Origin: Larkinella punicea
Lineage (GTDB): Bacteria > Bacteroidota > Bacteroidia > Cytophagales > Spirosomataceae
Assembly (NCBI RefSeq): GCF_003334855.1
Contig: NZ_QOWE01000010.1
Coordinates: 124,001 to 188,000, forward strand
Length of the DNA stretch: 64,000 nucleotides
Direction of reading: 5' to 3'
Shown: positions 54,641 to 64,000 of the stretch, one piece after another
How the letters are laid out: each line of letters begins with the position of its first letter
Numbering within the stretch: the stretch's first letter is position 1
Made by a program: the position numbers and the translations under genes
The notes under the pieces: generated by a model
What the model saw: the letters and a program-made list of their open reading frames with translations, nothing else
Told to the model about the DNA's origin: nothing
Database searches by the model: none

Positions 54641-57600
54641 ATGAAGAAGAAACTACAACTTCAGCATTGGTGTACCAAAATGCTCAAACTAACCCTGTAC
54701 CAACTCCTCCTGCTGGGACTGTGCATCAACCTCGCTTCGGCCCACATCATCCGGGCGCAGAACGTGCTGGATCAGGTCGTGAGCCTGAAAATCGTTGACC
54801 GGAAGTTTAAAGACGTTCTGCAACTGCTGGAAAAAAAAACGACGGTGAAATTCGTCTACAGTTCCCGGGTGATCGACGTCAACCAGCCGGTGACGCTGAT
54901 CGTGACGAACAGCACCATGCAGGAAACGCTGGAAAAACTGTTCCGGCCGCTGCGGATTAAATACGAGTTATCGGGCCGACAGATTATCCTGGATCGCATT
55001 GAAACCGGTTTTTTGCCTGAAAATACGGCTCCCCTTGAGAAAAAACAGACGGATAATACCGTTACCGGAAAGGTAACCGATGAAAAGGGCGATGGCTTGC
55101 CGGGCGTCAGCGTGCTGGTGAAAAACACGACCCAGGGCACAGTGACCGACGCCCGTGGGCAGTTCCGAATCCAGGTCCCCAACCCATCGGCCACGCTGGT
55201 TTTCTCGTTTCTGGGCTACGAAACCAGGGAGGTTGTCGCGGGCAATCAAACCAACGTGACGGTTCAGCTCGTGCCCGGCTCCCGGTCGTTGAATGAAGTG
55301 GTGGTAGTCGGTTACGGTACCCAGACGAAGCGGGAAGTAACAAGTGCCATTTCCAAAGTCAATACCAAAGAATTGAACGAGTTGCCGGTGGCTGAAGTCG
55401 GGCAGGCCTTGCAGGGCCGCGTGCCGGGGCTAACCGTCACCAACGTCAGTTCGCCGGGAACCTCCCCCAATATCCGCATCCGGGGGGTTAGTTCGGTGAG
55501 TTTTTCGACCGATCCGCTGTATGTGGTTGACGGTTTTCCAACGACGAATCTGGCGAGTTTCGATAACAAGGATGTCGAATCGGTGGAAGTCCTGAAAGAC
55601 GCCAGTGCTGCGGCTATTTACGGGTCACGGGCCACCAACGGCGTGATTCTGCTGACCACCAAAAAAGGCCAGAAAGACAGCAAACTTCGGGTCAGCCTCG
55701 ATTCGTACGCGGGCGTCGAATCGGCCTGGCGGCTGCTCGACCCGATGAATACCGGCCAACGCAACCGTTTCATGGACAGCATGTATTCGGGCGATAACCT
55801 CGAAAATGCTCCGGCCCGACCAAGTCGCTATACGCCCACCGAAATGAACAAATACCCGTATCCGGGCGCGACGCAAACTTACGGCCAGACCAACACCAAC
55901 TGGCAGGATTTGTACTTTAAAACCGGTTTTCTGACGAACAACAATGTGTCGGTTTCGGGCGGAAGCAAAACATCGACGTTTTACAGCTCGGCGGGGTATA
56001 TGAAACAGGACGGCATTCTCAAAGGCGTCGGTTTTGAGCGGTATAACTTTCGGGTCAATTCGACGCACGACTTGGGTTCCCGGTTTACGTTCGGGCAGAA
56101 TCTGTTGGTAGCCTACACCTCGCAACTTTACAACAACGCCGACGGCCAGACCGGCGATCAGGGCACGCCCCTTTCGTTGCTGCAATTTGCGCTACCGCAC
56201 TTGCCGGTTAAAGACCCGAACACCGGTATCTGGATCAAAGCCGGGGGCGACGCGATCGACGGACACCCGTTTCCGAACCTGATTGCCGACATTGAAAACA
56301 TTGTCTTCAAGCGGAAAACCGTCAAGATTCTGGGCAGCGCCTTCCTGGATGTGAAACTGCTGGAATCGCTGAAATTCCGGAGCACCTTCGGGGTGGACTA
56401 CGCCAACGGGCTGGAAGACGGTATCGATCAGAGTTATATGGTCAACGACGGACAGAATATCTTCAAAACCAACGATGGGCTTTCCAGCATCACCAACAAC
56501 CGGAACGCCTATTCATCCCTCCTGTTTTCGGAACAACTGACCTACGACAAGACGTTTTCGTCAGCTCACCATCTGAACGCAGTCGTCGTTTTTGAAGGTC
56601 AAAAAACCAATATTCGCACCGAACTGATGACCGGAAAGCAATCGAACCCGGCCATTAAAACGCTCAATGGGGCTACAAATGTCAGCGCACTCAACACCAT
56701 CGAGGAGAACATGCTGCTGTCGTATGTCGCCCGGGTCGGGTACGCCTACAAGGGAAAATACATCCTGAATGCCAGCATCCGGCGCGACGGTTCGTCGGTC
56801 TGGGCACCGCGCAACAAATACGCCAACTTCCCGGCGGCTTCCATCGGCTGGAACGTGGGTGACGAGCCTTTCTTCCGGAAAGCAGCGGTTTTCTCCGACC
56901 TGAAACTGCGGGCCAGTTACGGCGTCACGGGCCTGAATCCGTCGGCACTGAGCAACTATCCCTGGCAATCGCTGATTTACAATTCGTCGTATCCGTTCAA
57001 CAACAACCCGGTTGTCAATACGGCTTTTTACAACAAACTGGCCAACCAGAACCTGGAGTGGGAAAAAACGAACCAGTTCAACGTCGGGCTGGATGCCAGT
57101 TTATTCAACAACACGGTTTCGCTCACCGTCGAGTATTTCGACCGGGTGACCGACAACCTGATTCTGAAAGCGCCCACCCCGCCCTCGTTCGGCTACGTGC
57201 AGTTTACGGACGTCAACATCGGGAAAATGCAGAACAAAGGCTGGGAATTGCAATTGGGTTACCGCGCACCCCGCAAACGGGAATTTAGCTGGGGCATCAG
57301 CGGGAACATCAGCCGGGTACGCAACAAAGTCCTGCGGCTCGATTCGCCGAGCGGGGCCATATTCGGGGGCGATGGCAATTACTTCTCAAGCTGGGGCGTT
57401 CCCGTGACCCGAACCGTCGCGGGCGATCCGATTCAGTCGTTCTACGGCTGGGATTTGGACCGGATTTATCAGACTCAGGCTGAGGTCGATGCCGACAATG
57501 CGGCCGCCCGTTCGAAAACCGGCAATGCAACGGCCTATTACCAAAACCAGGCCACGGCCCCCGGCGATGTGCGGTTTCGCGACCTGAACGGTGACGGTTT

Positions 57601-58171
57601 TGTGGACGACAAAGATCGCAAAGTGATCGGTTCCTTCCTGCCCAACTTTACGTATGGAATGAACCTGACGGCTTCCTACAAGCATTTCGACTTGTCGATT
57701 CTGTTTCAGGGGGTGCAGGGGGGTGAAATCTACAGTGGGATTGGGGTGTATGCCGGGGCCTTCCGCTGGCCGTTGGGAGGGAGTCTTTCGGCCTACGAAA
57801 ATGCGTGGACGAAAGAGAATCCGAGCACGACCAATCCGCGCATCAAGTGGAGCGACCCGAACGACAATTCCCGGGTATCGACTCGCTGGTTGCAGGATGC
57901 GTCGTACCTGCGGTTGAAAAACATCAACATCGGTTACGAATTACCGGCGGATATCCTCGCGGCCAAAACGAACGGAGCGATTTCGAAATTTCGGATCTAC
58001 GTGGCCTCGCAGAATTTGCTCACGTTTACCGGCTACGACCTGGGCTACGACCCGGAAATCGGGATGAAGATCGGCAGTAACCGGGGTGCGGGTAACCTGA
58101 CCAACGGCATCGACTACGGACAGTATCCGGCCGCCCGTTCCTTCTCACTGGGGTTGCAAATCGGTTTTTAA
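54641..58171 (+). CDS. SusC-like TonB-linked outer-membrane protein with STN domain
   Basis: A 1176-residue outer-membrane transporter. The signal peptide (about 1-40, ending IIRAQ) precedes the STN (secretin/TonB N-terminal) domain (about 48-118, with VSLKIVDRKFKDVLQLLEKK). Then come a carboxypeptidase-regulatory-like domain (about 140-215), the TonB-box region (EVVVVGYGTQTK), a plug and a barrel. The STN domain is the part that contacts FecR, so this is a transducer as well as a transporter. ATG 54641 is used, because the frame from 54542 adds 33 residues that include the 54537-54564 hairpin. The SusD partner is 20 bases downstream. Confidence 0.95.
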   Translation: MKKKLQLQHWCTKMLKLTLYQLLLLGLCINLASAHIIRAQNVLDQVVSLKIVDRKFKDVLQLLEKKTTVKFVYSSRVIDVNQPVTLIVTNSTMQETLEKLFRPLRIKYELSGRQIILDRIETGFLPENTAPLEKKQTDNTVTGKVTDEKGDGLPGVSVLVKNTTQGTVTDARGQFRIQVPNPSATLVFSFLGYETREVVAGNQTNVTVQLVPGSRSLNEVVVVGYGTQTKREVTSAISKVNTKELNELPVAEVGQALQGRVPGLTVTNVSSPGTSPNIRIRGVSSVSFSTDPLYVVDGFPTTNLASFDNKDVESVEVLKDASAAAIYGSRATNGVILLTTKKGQKDSKLRVSLDSYAGVESAWRLLDPMNTGQRNRFMDSMYSGDNLENAPARPSRYTPTEMNKYPYPGATQTYGQTNTNWQDLYFKTGFLTNNNVSVSGGSKTSTFYSSAGYMKQDGILKGVGFERYNFRVNSTHDLGSRFTFGQNLLVAYTSQLYNNADGQTGDQGTPLSLLQFALPHLPVKDPNTGIWIKAGGDAIDGHPFPNLIADIENIVFKRKTVKILGSAFLDVKLLESLKFRSTFGVDYANGLEDGIDQSYMVNDGQNIFKTNDGLSSITNNRNAYSSLLFSEQLTYDKTFSSAHHLNAVVVFEGQKTNIRTELMTGKQSNPAIKTLNGATNVSALNTIEENMLLSYVARVGYAYKGKYILNASIRRDGSSVWAPRNKYANFPAASIGWNVGDEPFFRKAAVFSDLKLRASYGVTGLNPSALSNYPWQSLIYNSSYPFNNNPVVNTAFYNKLANQNLEWEKTNQFNVGLDASLFNNTVSLTVEYFDRVTDNLILKAPTPPSFGYVQFTDVNIGKMQNKGWELQLGYRAPRKREFSWGISGNISRVRNKVLRLDSPSGAIFGGDGNYFSSWGVPVTRTVAGDPIQSFYGWDLDRIYQTQAEVDADNAAARSKTGNATAYYQNQATAPGDVRFRDLNGDGFVDDKDRKVIGSFLPNFTYGMNLTASYKHFDLSILFQGVQGGEIYSGIGVYAGAFRWPLGGSLSAYENAWTKENPSTTNPRIKWSDPNDNSRVSTRWLQDASYLRLKNINIGYELPADILAAKTNGAISKFRIYVASQNLLTFTGYDLGYDPEIGMKIGSNRGAGNLTNGIDYGQYPAARSFSLGLQIGF

Positions 58172-58191
58172 CTTCCAACGACATCACTTCC

Positions 58192-59691
58192 ATGAAAAAA
58201 CAGACACTACTCATCGGACTGATCGGCTGGTTTATCGGGCTGAGCAGTTGTGAAAATAGCCTGGACAAGGTCAATCCGAACGCGGTCACGGCGGAAACGT
58301 ATTTTAAATCCAGCGCTGAATTGCTAAAGGGCGTCAATGGGGCCTACACCACCCTGAACGGCAGTTATTTAGTCGGTAACGCCTACATCTGGCTGCACGA
58401 CCTGCGGTCGGATGATTTTGTGGGCACGACCCTGGCCGACGATCGGGGCGAGATTCTGCGCGGGACGCTGGGCGTCAACAACGCCTACACCGAACGGGTT
58501 TGGAAAGGCTTTTACATTGTGATTCACCGCTGCAACGTGGTGATTAACAATACCGTTACCAGCGACCCGGATGATCCGTCGGGTCAGATCAAAAACCGGG
58601 TAGTGGCCGAAGCCAGGTTTCTGCGGGGATTGGCGTATTTTGAACTCGCCAGCCTGTGGGGCGGGGTTCCTTTGATAACGAAACCCGTGACCGATTTTGG
58701 CGGTTTTGTGCCCCGTTCGACGCAGAAAGCCGTTTATGAAGCGGCCATTCAGGATTTGAAAGACGCGGCAGCCACCCTGCCCCCAACCTACGAAGCGGCC
58801 GATAACGGCCGAGCCACCAGCGGAGCGGCCAACACCCTGCTGGGCCGGGCGTATATGCAGATGAACGATTACGCCAACGCCAAAACCGTGCTCGAAAAGG
58901 TTCGAAGTTCGGGTTTGTACGCGCTTTCTCCGACCAGCACGGAGAATTTTCAGGAAGAAACCGAATTCAACAAAGAGTCGGTTTTCGAGTACGTTTTTGC
59001 ACCTTCGCCCTCGGCGGCTGAAGACGAAGGCGACGACTACGCCCAGGGCCAATACCGCGAATCGACCAACGGAACCCGGCAATACGACATGAACACCGGC
59101 AACGGGATCGTTCTCCCTTCGCCGGGACTCAAAAGCGAATTTGAACCCGGCGATCCGCGCAAAAAAACGACGATTTATGAAGTCGGCGATCAGTGGGCCG
59201 GGGGCGTGATGACCCAGGAATCCTGGAAAAAATACACCCTGAGTTACAAGAATCCAACGCCCGGTAACGTCACCAGCGCCATGAACCGCCGGATTCGCTA
59301 CGCCGAAGTGCTGCTGATGCTGGCCGAGTGCGAGAACGAAACCGGTACGGCCCAGGCCGCCATCGCCCGACTGAACGACATCCGAAACCGTGCCGAGCTA
59401 AAAACCGCCGGTTTGCCGACGTATCCGAATACGAAGTTTCCGTGCAATACCAAGGATGAAATCCTGAAGGCCGTCATGCACGAGAAGCGGGTGGAACTGG
59501 CGGGAGAGCAGGTACGGAACCGCGACCTGCTGCGTTGGCGGGCGGCTGGCAAACTGGCGTTGCTGGGCGGAGAACCCATTCCCTATTTTCAGGCCAATAA
59601 ACACGAGTTATTGCCGATTCCCCAATCCGAAATTGACCGAAATACCGCTCTGGGTTCAGGGGGTGTAACGGCACAAAATCCGGGCTATTGA
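58192..59691 (+). CDS. SusD/RagB-family nutrient-binding lipoprotein
   Basis: A 499-residue surface lipoprotein with a signal ending GLSSC (Cys20), followed by ENSLDKVNPNAVTAETYF. TPR-like helices (e.g. ARFLRGLAYFELASLWGGVPL and GAANTLLGRAYMQMNDY) and the C-terminal RNRDLLRWRAAG-type region place it in the SusD family. It pairs with the STN-SusC directly upstream. Confidence 0.94.
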   Translation: MKKQTLLIGLIGWFIGLSSCENSLDKVNPNAVTAETYFKSSAELLKGVNGAYTTLNGSYLVGNAYIWLHDLRSDDFVGTTLADDRGEILRGTLGVNNAYTERVWKGFYIVIHRCNVVINNTVTSDPDDPSGQIKNRVVAEARFLRGLAYFELASLWGGVPLITKPVTDFGGFVPRSTQKAVYEAAIQDLKDAAATLPPTYEAADNGRATSGAANTLLGRAYMQMNDYANAKTVLEKVRSSGLYALSPTSTENFQEETEFNKESVFEYVFAPSPSAAEDEGDDYAQGQYRESTNGTRQYDMNTGNGIVLPSPGLKSEFEPGDPRKKTTIYEVGDQWAGGVMTQESWKKYTLSYKNPTPGNVTSAMNRRIRYAEVLLMLAECENETGTAQAAIARLNDIRNRAELKTAGLPTYPNTKFPCNTKDEILKAVMHEKRVELAGEQVRNRDLLRWRAAGKLALLGGEPIPYFQANKHELLPIPQSEIDRNTALGSGGVTAQNPGY

Positions 59692-59716
59692 TTTGATCCA
59701 CACCACTAGTAAACCG

Positions 59717-59762
59717 CCTTTGAGCAGGCCGAAACCTTTCGGCGGCTGGCTTGTTCAAAGGG
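59717..59762 (+). terminator. Hairpin after the SusD gene, possible terminator or attenuator
   Basis: An outer stem CCTTTGA (59717-59723) / TCAAAGG (59755-59761) and an inner stem GCCGAAA (59728-59734) / TTTCGGC (59737-59743) form an interrupted hairpin followed by a short T-rich stretch (GGCTTTTCTTT). It may partly terminate transcription between SusD and the GH97 gene. Confidence 0.5.
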
Positions 59763-59778
59763 GCTTTTCTTTCATCCC

Positions 59779-61773
59779 ATGAAACGTACGCTGGTAAGTT
59801 TTTTTCTGGTTGGCTTTTTCTATTGCTGGTTTTTCGAAGCCTGCTTCGCCCAAAATGCGATTATCCGCGAATTTAACTCCCCCGACCGATCGCTGAAAGT
59901 GGTTCTCAACCTGGCCTCCACGATCACATACCAGGTTTACTACCAGAACCGGCTGATTGTCGCACCATCCGAAATCGATCTGGTTTTGCAGGATGGAAAA
60001 AAGCTGTCAGCCCGCTCCGGAAATCCGAGGTTTACAAACCGACAGAACCGAGGGACGATCGTTTCGCCCATTCCGGAAAAAAGGAGAATCATCCCGGATG
60101 TCTATCAGGAACTGACGGTTGACCTCCGCAATTCGTTTGGCTTGGTTTTTCGGGCGTACAACGACGGAATTGCCTACCAAATCACATCGACGTTGAAAGA
60201 CAGTATTATCGTAAAAAGCGAAACGGCCCGGTTTCAGTTTCCCGAAAACCACCGCCTGTATTTTCCGGAAGTTGTCAAACGGCCAGACCAGGATCGTTAC
60301 CACACCAGTTTTGAAGAAACGTATACCGTCAAACCGCTGGATAGTCTGACCAGCCGGAACCTGTTTTTTACGCCGGTTTTGGTGGCGCCGACGACCACGC
60401 CCAAAATCGCCATTACCGAATCCGATCTGGAAGATTATCCGGGGATGTTTTTGACCGGAACCGGTTCCCAGGCTTTGCAGGGCGATTTTGCACCCTATCC
60501 GTTGGACGAAGCCGTAACGGGTGGTGAATATTCCCAAAAGTACGTGACCAAACGGGCCGACTTCATCGCCAAAACCGCCGGAACACGAAGGTTTCCCTGG
60601 CGCGTGCTGATCGTGGCCCCAAGTGATAAAGATTTACCCGGCAATGATCTGGTGTACCGGCTGGCGTCACCTTCGCGTGTGGCCGACGTTTCGTGGGTAA
60701 AACCGGGAAAAGCGACCGACGAATGGATTATTTCCTCGAATCTGTTCAATGTGCCCTTCAAAAGCGGCATCAACACCGAGACCTATAAGTTTTACATCGA
60801 CTTCGCCAAACGATTTGGTTTCGAGCGGATTATGATGGACGCGGGCTGGAGTGATACGCAGGATTTGTTCAAAATCCGGCCGGAAATTAACATGGACGAC
60901 ATCATGGCCCATGCCAAAAAGCAAGGCATCGGCGTCAGCATGTGGACCCTGGCGATGACCCTCGACCGTCAATTAGAACCCGCCCTGGAGCAATTCAACC
61001 GCTGGGGGATTGATTTCATCATGACGGATTTCTTCGATCGCGACGACCAGAAAACCGTCCGCCTGATCCAGAAAATGGCCGAAGCCTGCGCGCGGCATAA
61101 GCTCATGATTATGTTTCACGGGGCTTACAAACCCGCCGGTTTCAACCGCACCTACCCGCACGCCATAGCCCGCGAAGCGGTATTGGGTTCGGAGTTCAAC
61201 ATCTGGAGCGACAAACCCTCGCCCGACCACAATCTGTTGCTGCCGTTCATCCGGATGCTCAGCGGGCCGATGGATTACGAACCGGGTTTGCTCGCGAATG
61301 CGACGCCCAGGACCTTCCGGCCCATTGGCGAAAACGTGATGTCAATGACCACGCGTTGCCAGCAATTAGCAATGTTTATCGTCTACGAAAGTCCGATTCA
61401 GTTTTTCTCCGGCAATCCATCACAGGGCCTGACCGAACCGGCTTTTATGGAATTGATGGGCAGCATTCCGACAACCTGGGATACGACCCGGGTGCTGGAC
61501 GCCCGCCTGGGCGACTACCTCGTGACGGCTCGTAAAAAAAATCAGGATTGGTTCGTGGGCGCAATGACGGATTCAACGGCTCGGGATCTGACGTTCCCCC
61601 TAGATTTTCTGGATATGGGAACCTACGAAGCCACCATTTGCGAAGACGGTGTGAATGCTGACCGTTACGCTTCCGATTATAAATTATCGACAAAAACCGT
61701 CACCAAAAATACCGTGCTACCAGTCCACCTGGCACCGGGGGGCGGTTACGTAATCCGATTGCGAAAGAAATAA
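59779..61773 (+). CDS. GH97 glycoside hydrolase, retaining alpha-galactosidase type
   Basis: A 664-residue exported enzyme with a signal peptide (about 1-25, ending CFAQN). The N-terminal beta-sandwich (about 26-290) is followed by a (beta/alpha)8 barrel (about 300-590) and a C-terminal beta domain. Asp417 in IMTDFFDRDDQ occupies the nucleophile place of the retaining GH97b group (Asp415 in BT1871), and Glu472 in LGSEFNIWS the acid/base place (Glu470). The inverting SusB-type enzymes lack that Asp. So alpha-galactosidase activity is predicted by residue match, not measured. It probably acts in the periplasm on oligosaccharides brought in by the SusCD pair. Confidence 0.9.
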   Translation: MKRTLVSFFLVGFFYCWFFEACFAQNAIIREFNSPDRSLKVVLNLASTITYQVYYQNRLIVAPSEIDLVLQDGKKLSARSGNPRFTNRQNRGTIVSPIPEKRRIIPDVYQELTVDLRNSFGLVFRAYNDGIAYQITSTLKDSIIVKSETARFQFPENHRLYFPEVVKRPDQDRYHTSFEETYTVKPLDSLTSRNLFFTPVLVAPTTTPKIAITESDLEDYPGMFLTGTGSQALQGDFAPYPLDEAVTGGEYSQKYVTKRADFIAKTAGTRRFPWRVLIVAPSDKDLPGNDLVYRLASPSRVADVSWVKPGKATDEWIISSNLFNVPFKSGINTETYKFYIDFAKRFGFERIMMDAGWSDTQDLFKIRPEINMDDIMAHAKKQGIGVSMWTLAMTLDRQLEPALEQFNRWGIDFIMTDFFDRDDQKTVRLIQKMAEACARHKLMIMFHGAYKPAGFNRTYPHAIAREAVLGSEFNIWSDKPSPDHNLLLPFIRMLSGPMDYEPGLLANATPRTFRPIGENVMSMTTRCQQLAMFIVYESPIQFFSGNPSQGLTEPAFMELMGSIPTTWDTTRVLDARLGDYLVTARKKNQDWFVGAMTDSTARDLTFPLDFLDMGTYEATICEDGVNADRYASDYKLSTKTVTKNTVLPVHLAPGGGYVIRLRKK

Positions 61774-61796
61774 TTCCGTTCGAAACCCTATTTCCA

Positions 61797-64000
61797 ATGA
61801 CCCGCCTGATCCGCTGCCTGCTTGCCTTTTTTACGTTCACCTCCGTTTACGCCCAGACCGACCAACCCGTTTATCCCGGAGCCGACGAAAAAACACCTTC
61901 GATGGCCATGTATTTCGACTGGATCAACCGGAATTGGAATGGCTCCAACGAGCATAAAACCCTGCGAAACCTTGACTTCTTCGGCTGGATGAAGCGGCAG
62001 TATGGGATGCAACTCGACGTGTTTCTGCTCGACGCGGGCGTGTTCGACAACGGGCCAAACTGCTCGTCGACGCCGAAAGAAATGGCGTATGGCAACCTGA
62101 ACTCGCCCTGGTTCCGAAAAGCGTTTCCCAACGGCTTCAGGACCATTGCCCAACGCGCCGACAGCATCGGAACGCGCCTGGGCTTGTGGATTGGTCCCGA
62201 CGGATACGGCAACACGCCCCAGGAGGCTCAACAGCGCGTGGATCTGCTCGCCAATCTTTGCCGGGACTACCGGTTCAAAATCTTCAAAATGGACGCCTGT
62301 TGCAGCGATTTACGTCCTGAAAAAGAACCGTACTTCATTCAGGCGATGCAAAAAGCCCGGCAGTATTCGCCCGATCTGATCGTACTGAACCACCGCATTT
62401 CACTGAGTGAAGCGGCTAAAAAATATACCACGACCTTTTTGTGGGAAGGCAAGGAAACCTACATCGATGTCAATAATTTCAATGATGCGACGGCCATTCA
62501 TCACCGGCAGGGGAACATGAAACGGGCGTACCCGCCCAACCTGCTGCGCCTGACCGAAGACCACGGTATTTGCCTTTCCTCCGCGCTTGATTTCTGGGAA
62601 GACGACCTCATTCTGCAGGCTTTTAACCGCAGCCTGATCATGGCGCCGGAGATTTACGGCAATCCGTGGCTGTTGCGCGACGACGAATTTCCAACGCTGG
62701 CCCGCATCTACAACCTGCACCGGCAATACCGGTCTATTCTTACGCAAGCCATGCCGTTACCCGAAACAGATTACGGTTACAAGGCGGTTTCCCGCGGAAA
62801 TGCCACCACGCGGTTTATTACGTTACGAAATCTGGGCTGGACCAGTGAAACTCGTGCCATCCCGTGTGACCGTTCCATCGGCTTGGAACCAGCACCACGT
62901 TACACCGTCAAACAGATTCATCCCACCGAAAAAGTCATTGGCGTTTTCGAGTACGGCAAACCGGTGCCGGTCGAGGTTCAACCGTTTCGGTCGGCTTTGT
63001 TCATGATAACCGCCGAGGATACCGATTTTTCGGTCACCGGAATCGAATATAAAATCATCAATGACCAACCCGGCAAACCACTGGTGATGCAGCTACTGGG
63101 GAAACCGGGGACAACGCATACCGTCCGGATCAAGGCCGGAAACCGTGCGTTCACCAAAGCGACGCTGCATGGAAAAACCACCAACGCTGTTGGTTCAGAA
63201 ATGAAGGTGTCATTTCCCGGAAAGATGCAAAAGGCGGCTTCCCATCGCTTCATTGGCACGCTTTCGCCAATACCGGTGCCGTCCTCGTATCCGTCGATGT
63301 ACGAAACAATGTGTTTTGCCAACGACAACAATGCGCTGGAAGTACGCAGTCTGGCGCGTGCGGGAAAAACGCAACACCCGGAAGTCCAGGCTGCCCGCGA
63401 CGCTTTTTTCAACGATACGACCTTTGTTCAAACCGGTTCGTGGGATCGTTACGCCTTTGATGGCGATACTGGTACGGCCTTTAACGCCTACGCCAGTACC
63501 TACACAAAAGGTGTCATCCAACCCGGTGCGCTGCGGATCGATTTGCAAAATCCGACGCGAATCGATCAACTTGTTCTCCGCCGGATTCCCGCTGACTACC
63601 AACCCGGTTCCGTTGCTTTTTCCAATGATCTGGTTCGCTGGCAGTCGGCAACGGTGAAACGAACCGGGGACGATTTGCACCTGACAGTTCCGGGGGGTGG
63701 ATCTTATCGGTATGTAAAAATTGCCAATGCTCCGCTGTCGGTTCGGGAAATCGAAGGGTTTTATCAGGGCCGGAAACTTCCAGCCCGCTCGTGGAAAGCC
63801 AGCAATTTATTCGAAAAAGAGAAAGAAGCGAAGCTGGCCTGGGCGCATTCTTTTTCAATCGCGGAGGCCGATTCAGGCAGCTATCTGGCCCTGGCCGTAC
63901 CAGGAAATTACAAAACTGAGGGGTTGTTTGCAGCCATTCGTTTCGGAAATGAGGTGATCGCTCCCAACGATCGGAGCCCTTCGTTTCCGTACAACAACTG
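61797..64000 (+). CDS. Clan GH-D-like glycoside hydrolase with F5/8 type C-like domain (partial)
   Basis: A frame open to the window end (734 full codons visible), starting at ATG 61797, 23 bases after the GH97 stop. A signal peptide (about 1-20, ending VYAQ) precedes a (beta/alpha)8-type domain (about 30-330) with LDVFLLDAGVFD, GLWIGPDGYG and FKIFKMDACCSDL. Asp166 in KMDACC is the expected nucleophile position in alpha-galactosidase-like (GH27/36-type) enzymes. A carbohydrate-binding-like F5/8 type C (discoidin) region lies at about 555-660 (e.g. RYAFDGDTGTAFNAY and YRYVKIANAPLSVREIEGF). The exact GH family is not certain. It is expected to work with the GH97 enzyme. Confidence 0.75.
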   Translation, partial: MTRLIRCLLAFFTFTSVYAQTDQPVYPGADEKTPSMAMYFDWINRNWNGSNEHKTLRNLDFFGWMKRQYGMQLDVFLLDAGVFDNGPNCSSTPKEMAYGNLNSPWFRKAFPNGFRTIAQRADSIGTRLGLWIGPDGYGNTPQEAQQRVDLLANLCRDYRFKIFKMDACCSDLRPEKEPYFIQAMQKARQYSPDLIVLNHRISLSEAAKKYTTTFLWEGKETYIDVNNFNDATAIHHRQGNMKRAYPPNLLRLTEDHGICLSSALDFWEDDLILQAFNRSLIMAPEIYGNPWLLRDDEFPTLARIYNLHRQYRSILTQAMPLPETDYGYKAVSRGNATTRFITLRNLGWTSETRAIPCDRSIGLEPAPRYTVKQIHPTEKVIGVFEYGKPVPVEVQPFRSALFMITAEDTDFSVTGIEYKIINDQPGKPLVMQLLGKPGTTHTVRIKAGNRAFTKATLHGKTTNAVGSEMKVSFPGKMQKAASHRFIGTLSPIPVPSSYPSMYETMCFANDNNALEVRSLARAGKTQHPEVQAARDAFFNDTTFVQTGSWDRYAFDGDTGTAFNAYASTYTKGVIQPGALRIDLQNPTRIDQLVLRRIPADYQPGSVAFSNDLVRWQSATVKRTGDDLHLTVPGGGSYRYVKIANAPLSVREIEGFYQGRKLPARSWKASNLFEKEKEAKLAWAHSFSIAEADSGSYLALAVPGNYKTEGLFAAIRFGNEVIAPNDRSPSFPYNN

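Overview
The window looks like a chromosomal stretch of a member of the Bacteroidota, most likely order Cytophagales (Spirosoma or Larkinella-like; the genus is a guess). The reasons are two SusC/SusD pairs, an ECF sigma/FecR pair feeding an STN-type SusC, a gliding-motility/type IX secretion C-terminal sorting domain, many TonB-dependent and signal-peptide-bearing proteins, and promoters of the Bacteroidota type (TTG, about 19 bases, TAnnTTTG) in front of several genes. No tRNA, rRNA, insertion sequence, prophage or CRISPR array was seen.

Layout. Positions 1-5700 hold housekeeping genes: the end of an unidentified gene, folC-trmB (overlapping), gap (reverse), a 1.1-kb gene-free AT-rich stretch, dapD, and a small XRE regulator with a cluster of operator-like repeats over its own promoter. 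Positions 5686-9824 are a vitamin B12 uptake operon: promoter, cobalamin riboswitch, BtuB receptor, BtuG-like surface beta-propeller lipoprotein, and a PP-loop ATPase of the Dph6-like family, with a large hairpin between the last two genes. Positions 10026-14408 (reverse) hold gyrA, a TPR protein and a small membrane protein. Positions 14906-17960 hold a lone receiver protein and a hybrid sensor kinase.

The most unusual part is 18067-24489: a tight three-gene operon of a CHAT protease-like protein with a degenerate STAND-like C-terminal half, a MoxR-type AAA+ ATPase, and a 1261-residue membrane protein with a degenerate vWA domain and a C-terminal DUF2278 (YukJ-like) domain. I read it as a conflict or cell-death module of the CHAT-MoxR-vWA type with a partner domain I have not seen described in this setting.

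Positions 24566-31745 hold a GH92 mannosidase, a CPA1 antiporter, a class A beta-lactamase-like hydrolase, a TlpA-like thioredoxin and the end of a four-gene reverse operon (31745 back from 35781) of three Gfo/Idh/MocA oxidoreductases plus ThuA. Positions 36088-44392 hold two small proteins, a TolB-propeller/amidohydrolase fusion, a small lipoprotein, a large T9SS cell-surface protein and a ChbG/YdjC-like deacetylase. Positions 44838-50676 are a SusC-SusD-M19 dipeptidase operon, followed by a DUF4412/Nif3-like pair. Positions 52644-64000 are a polysaccharide utilisation locus with its own ECF sigma and FecR anti-sigma, STN-SusC, SusD, a GH97 enzyme with the catalytic residues of the retaining alpha-galactosidase type, and a clan GH-D-like enzyme running off the window end. 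The pairing suggests alpha-galactoside use.

Three long intergenic inverted repeats (arms 21-29 bases, loops 25-30 bases) at 9043-9120, 29549-29631 and 35820-35891 share an architecture and, for two of them, a sequence motif. Gene starts were moved inward where the longest frame ran into riboswitch, hairpin or promoter sequence.
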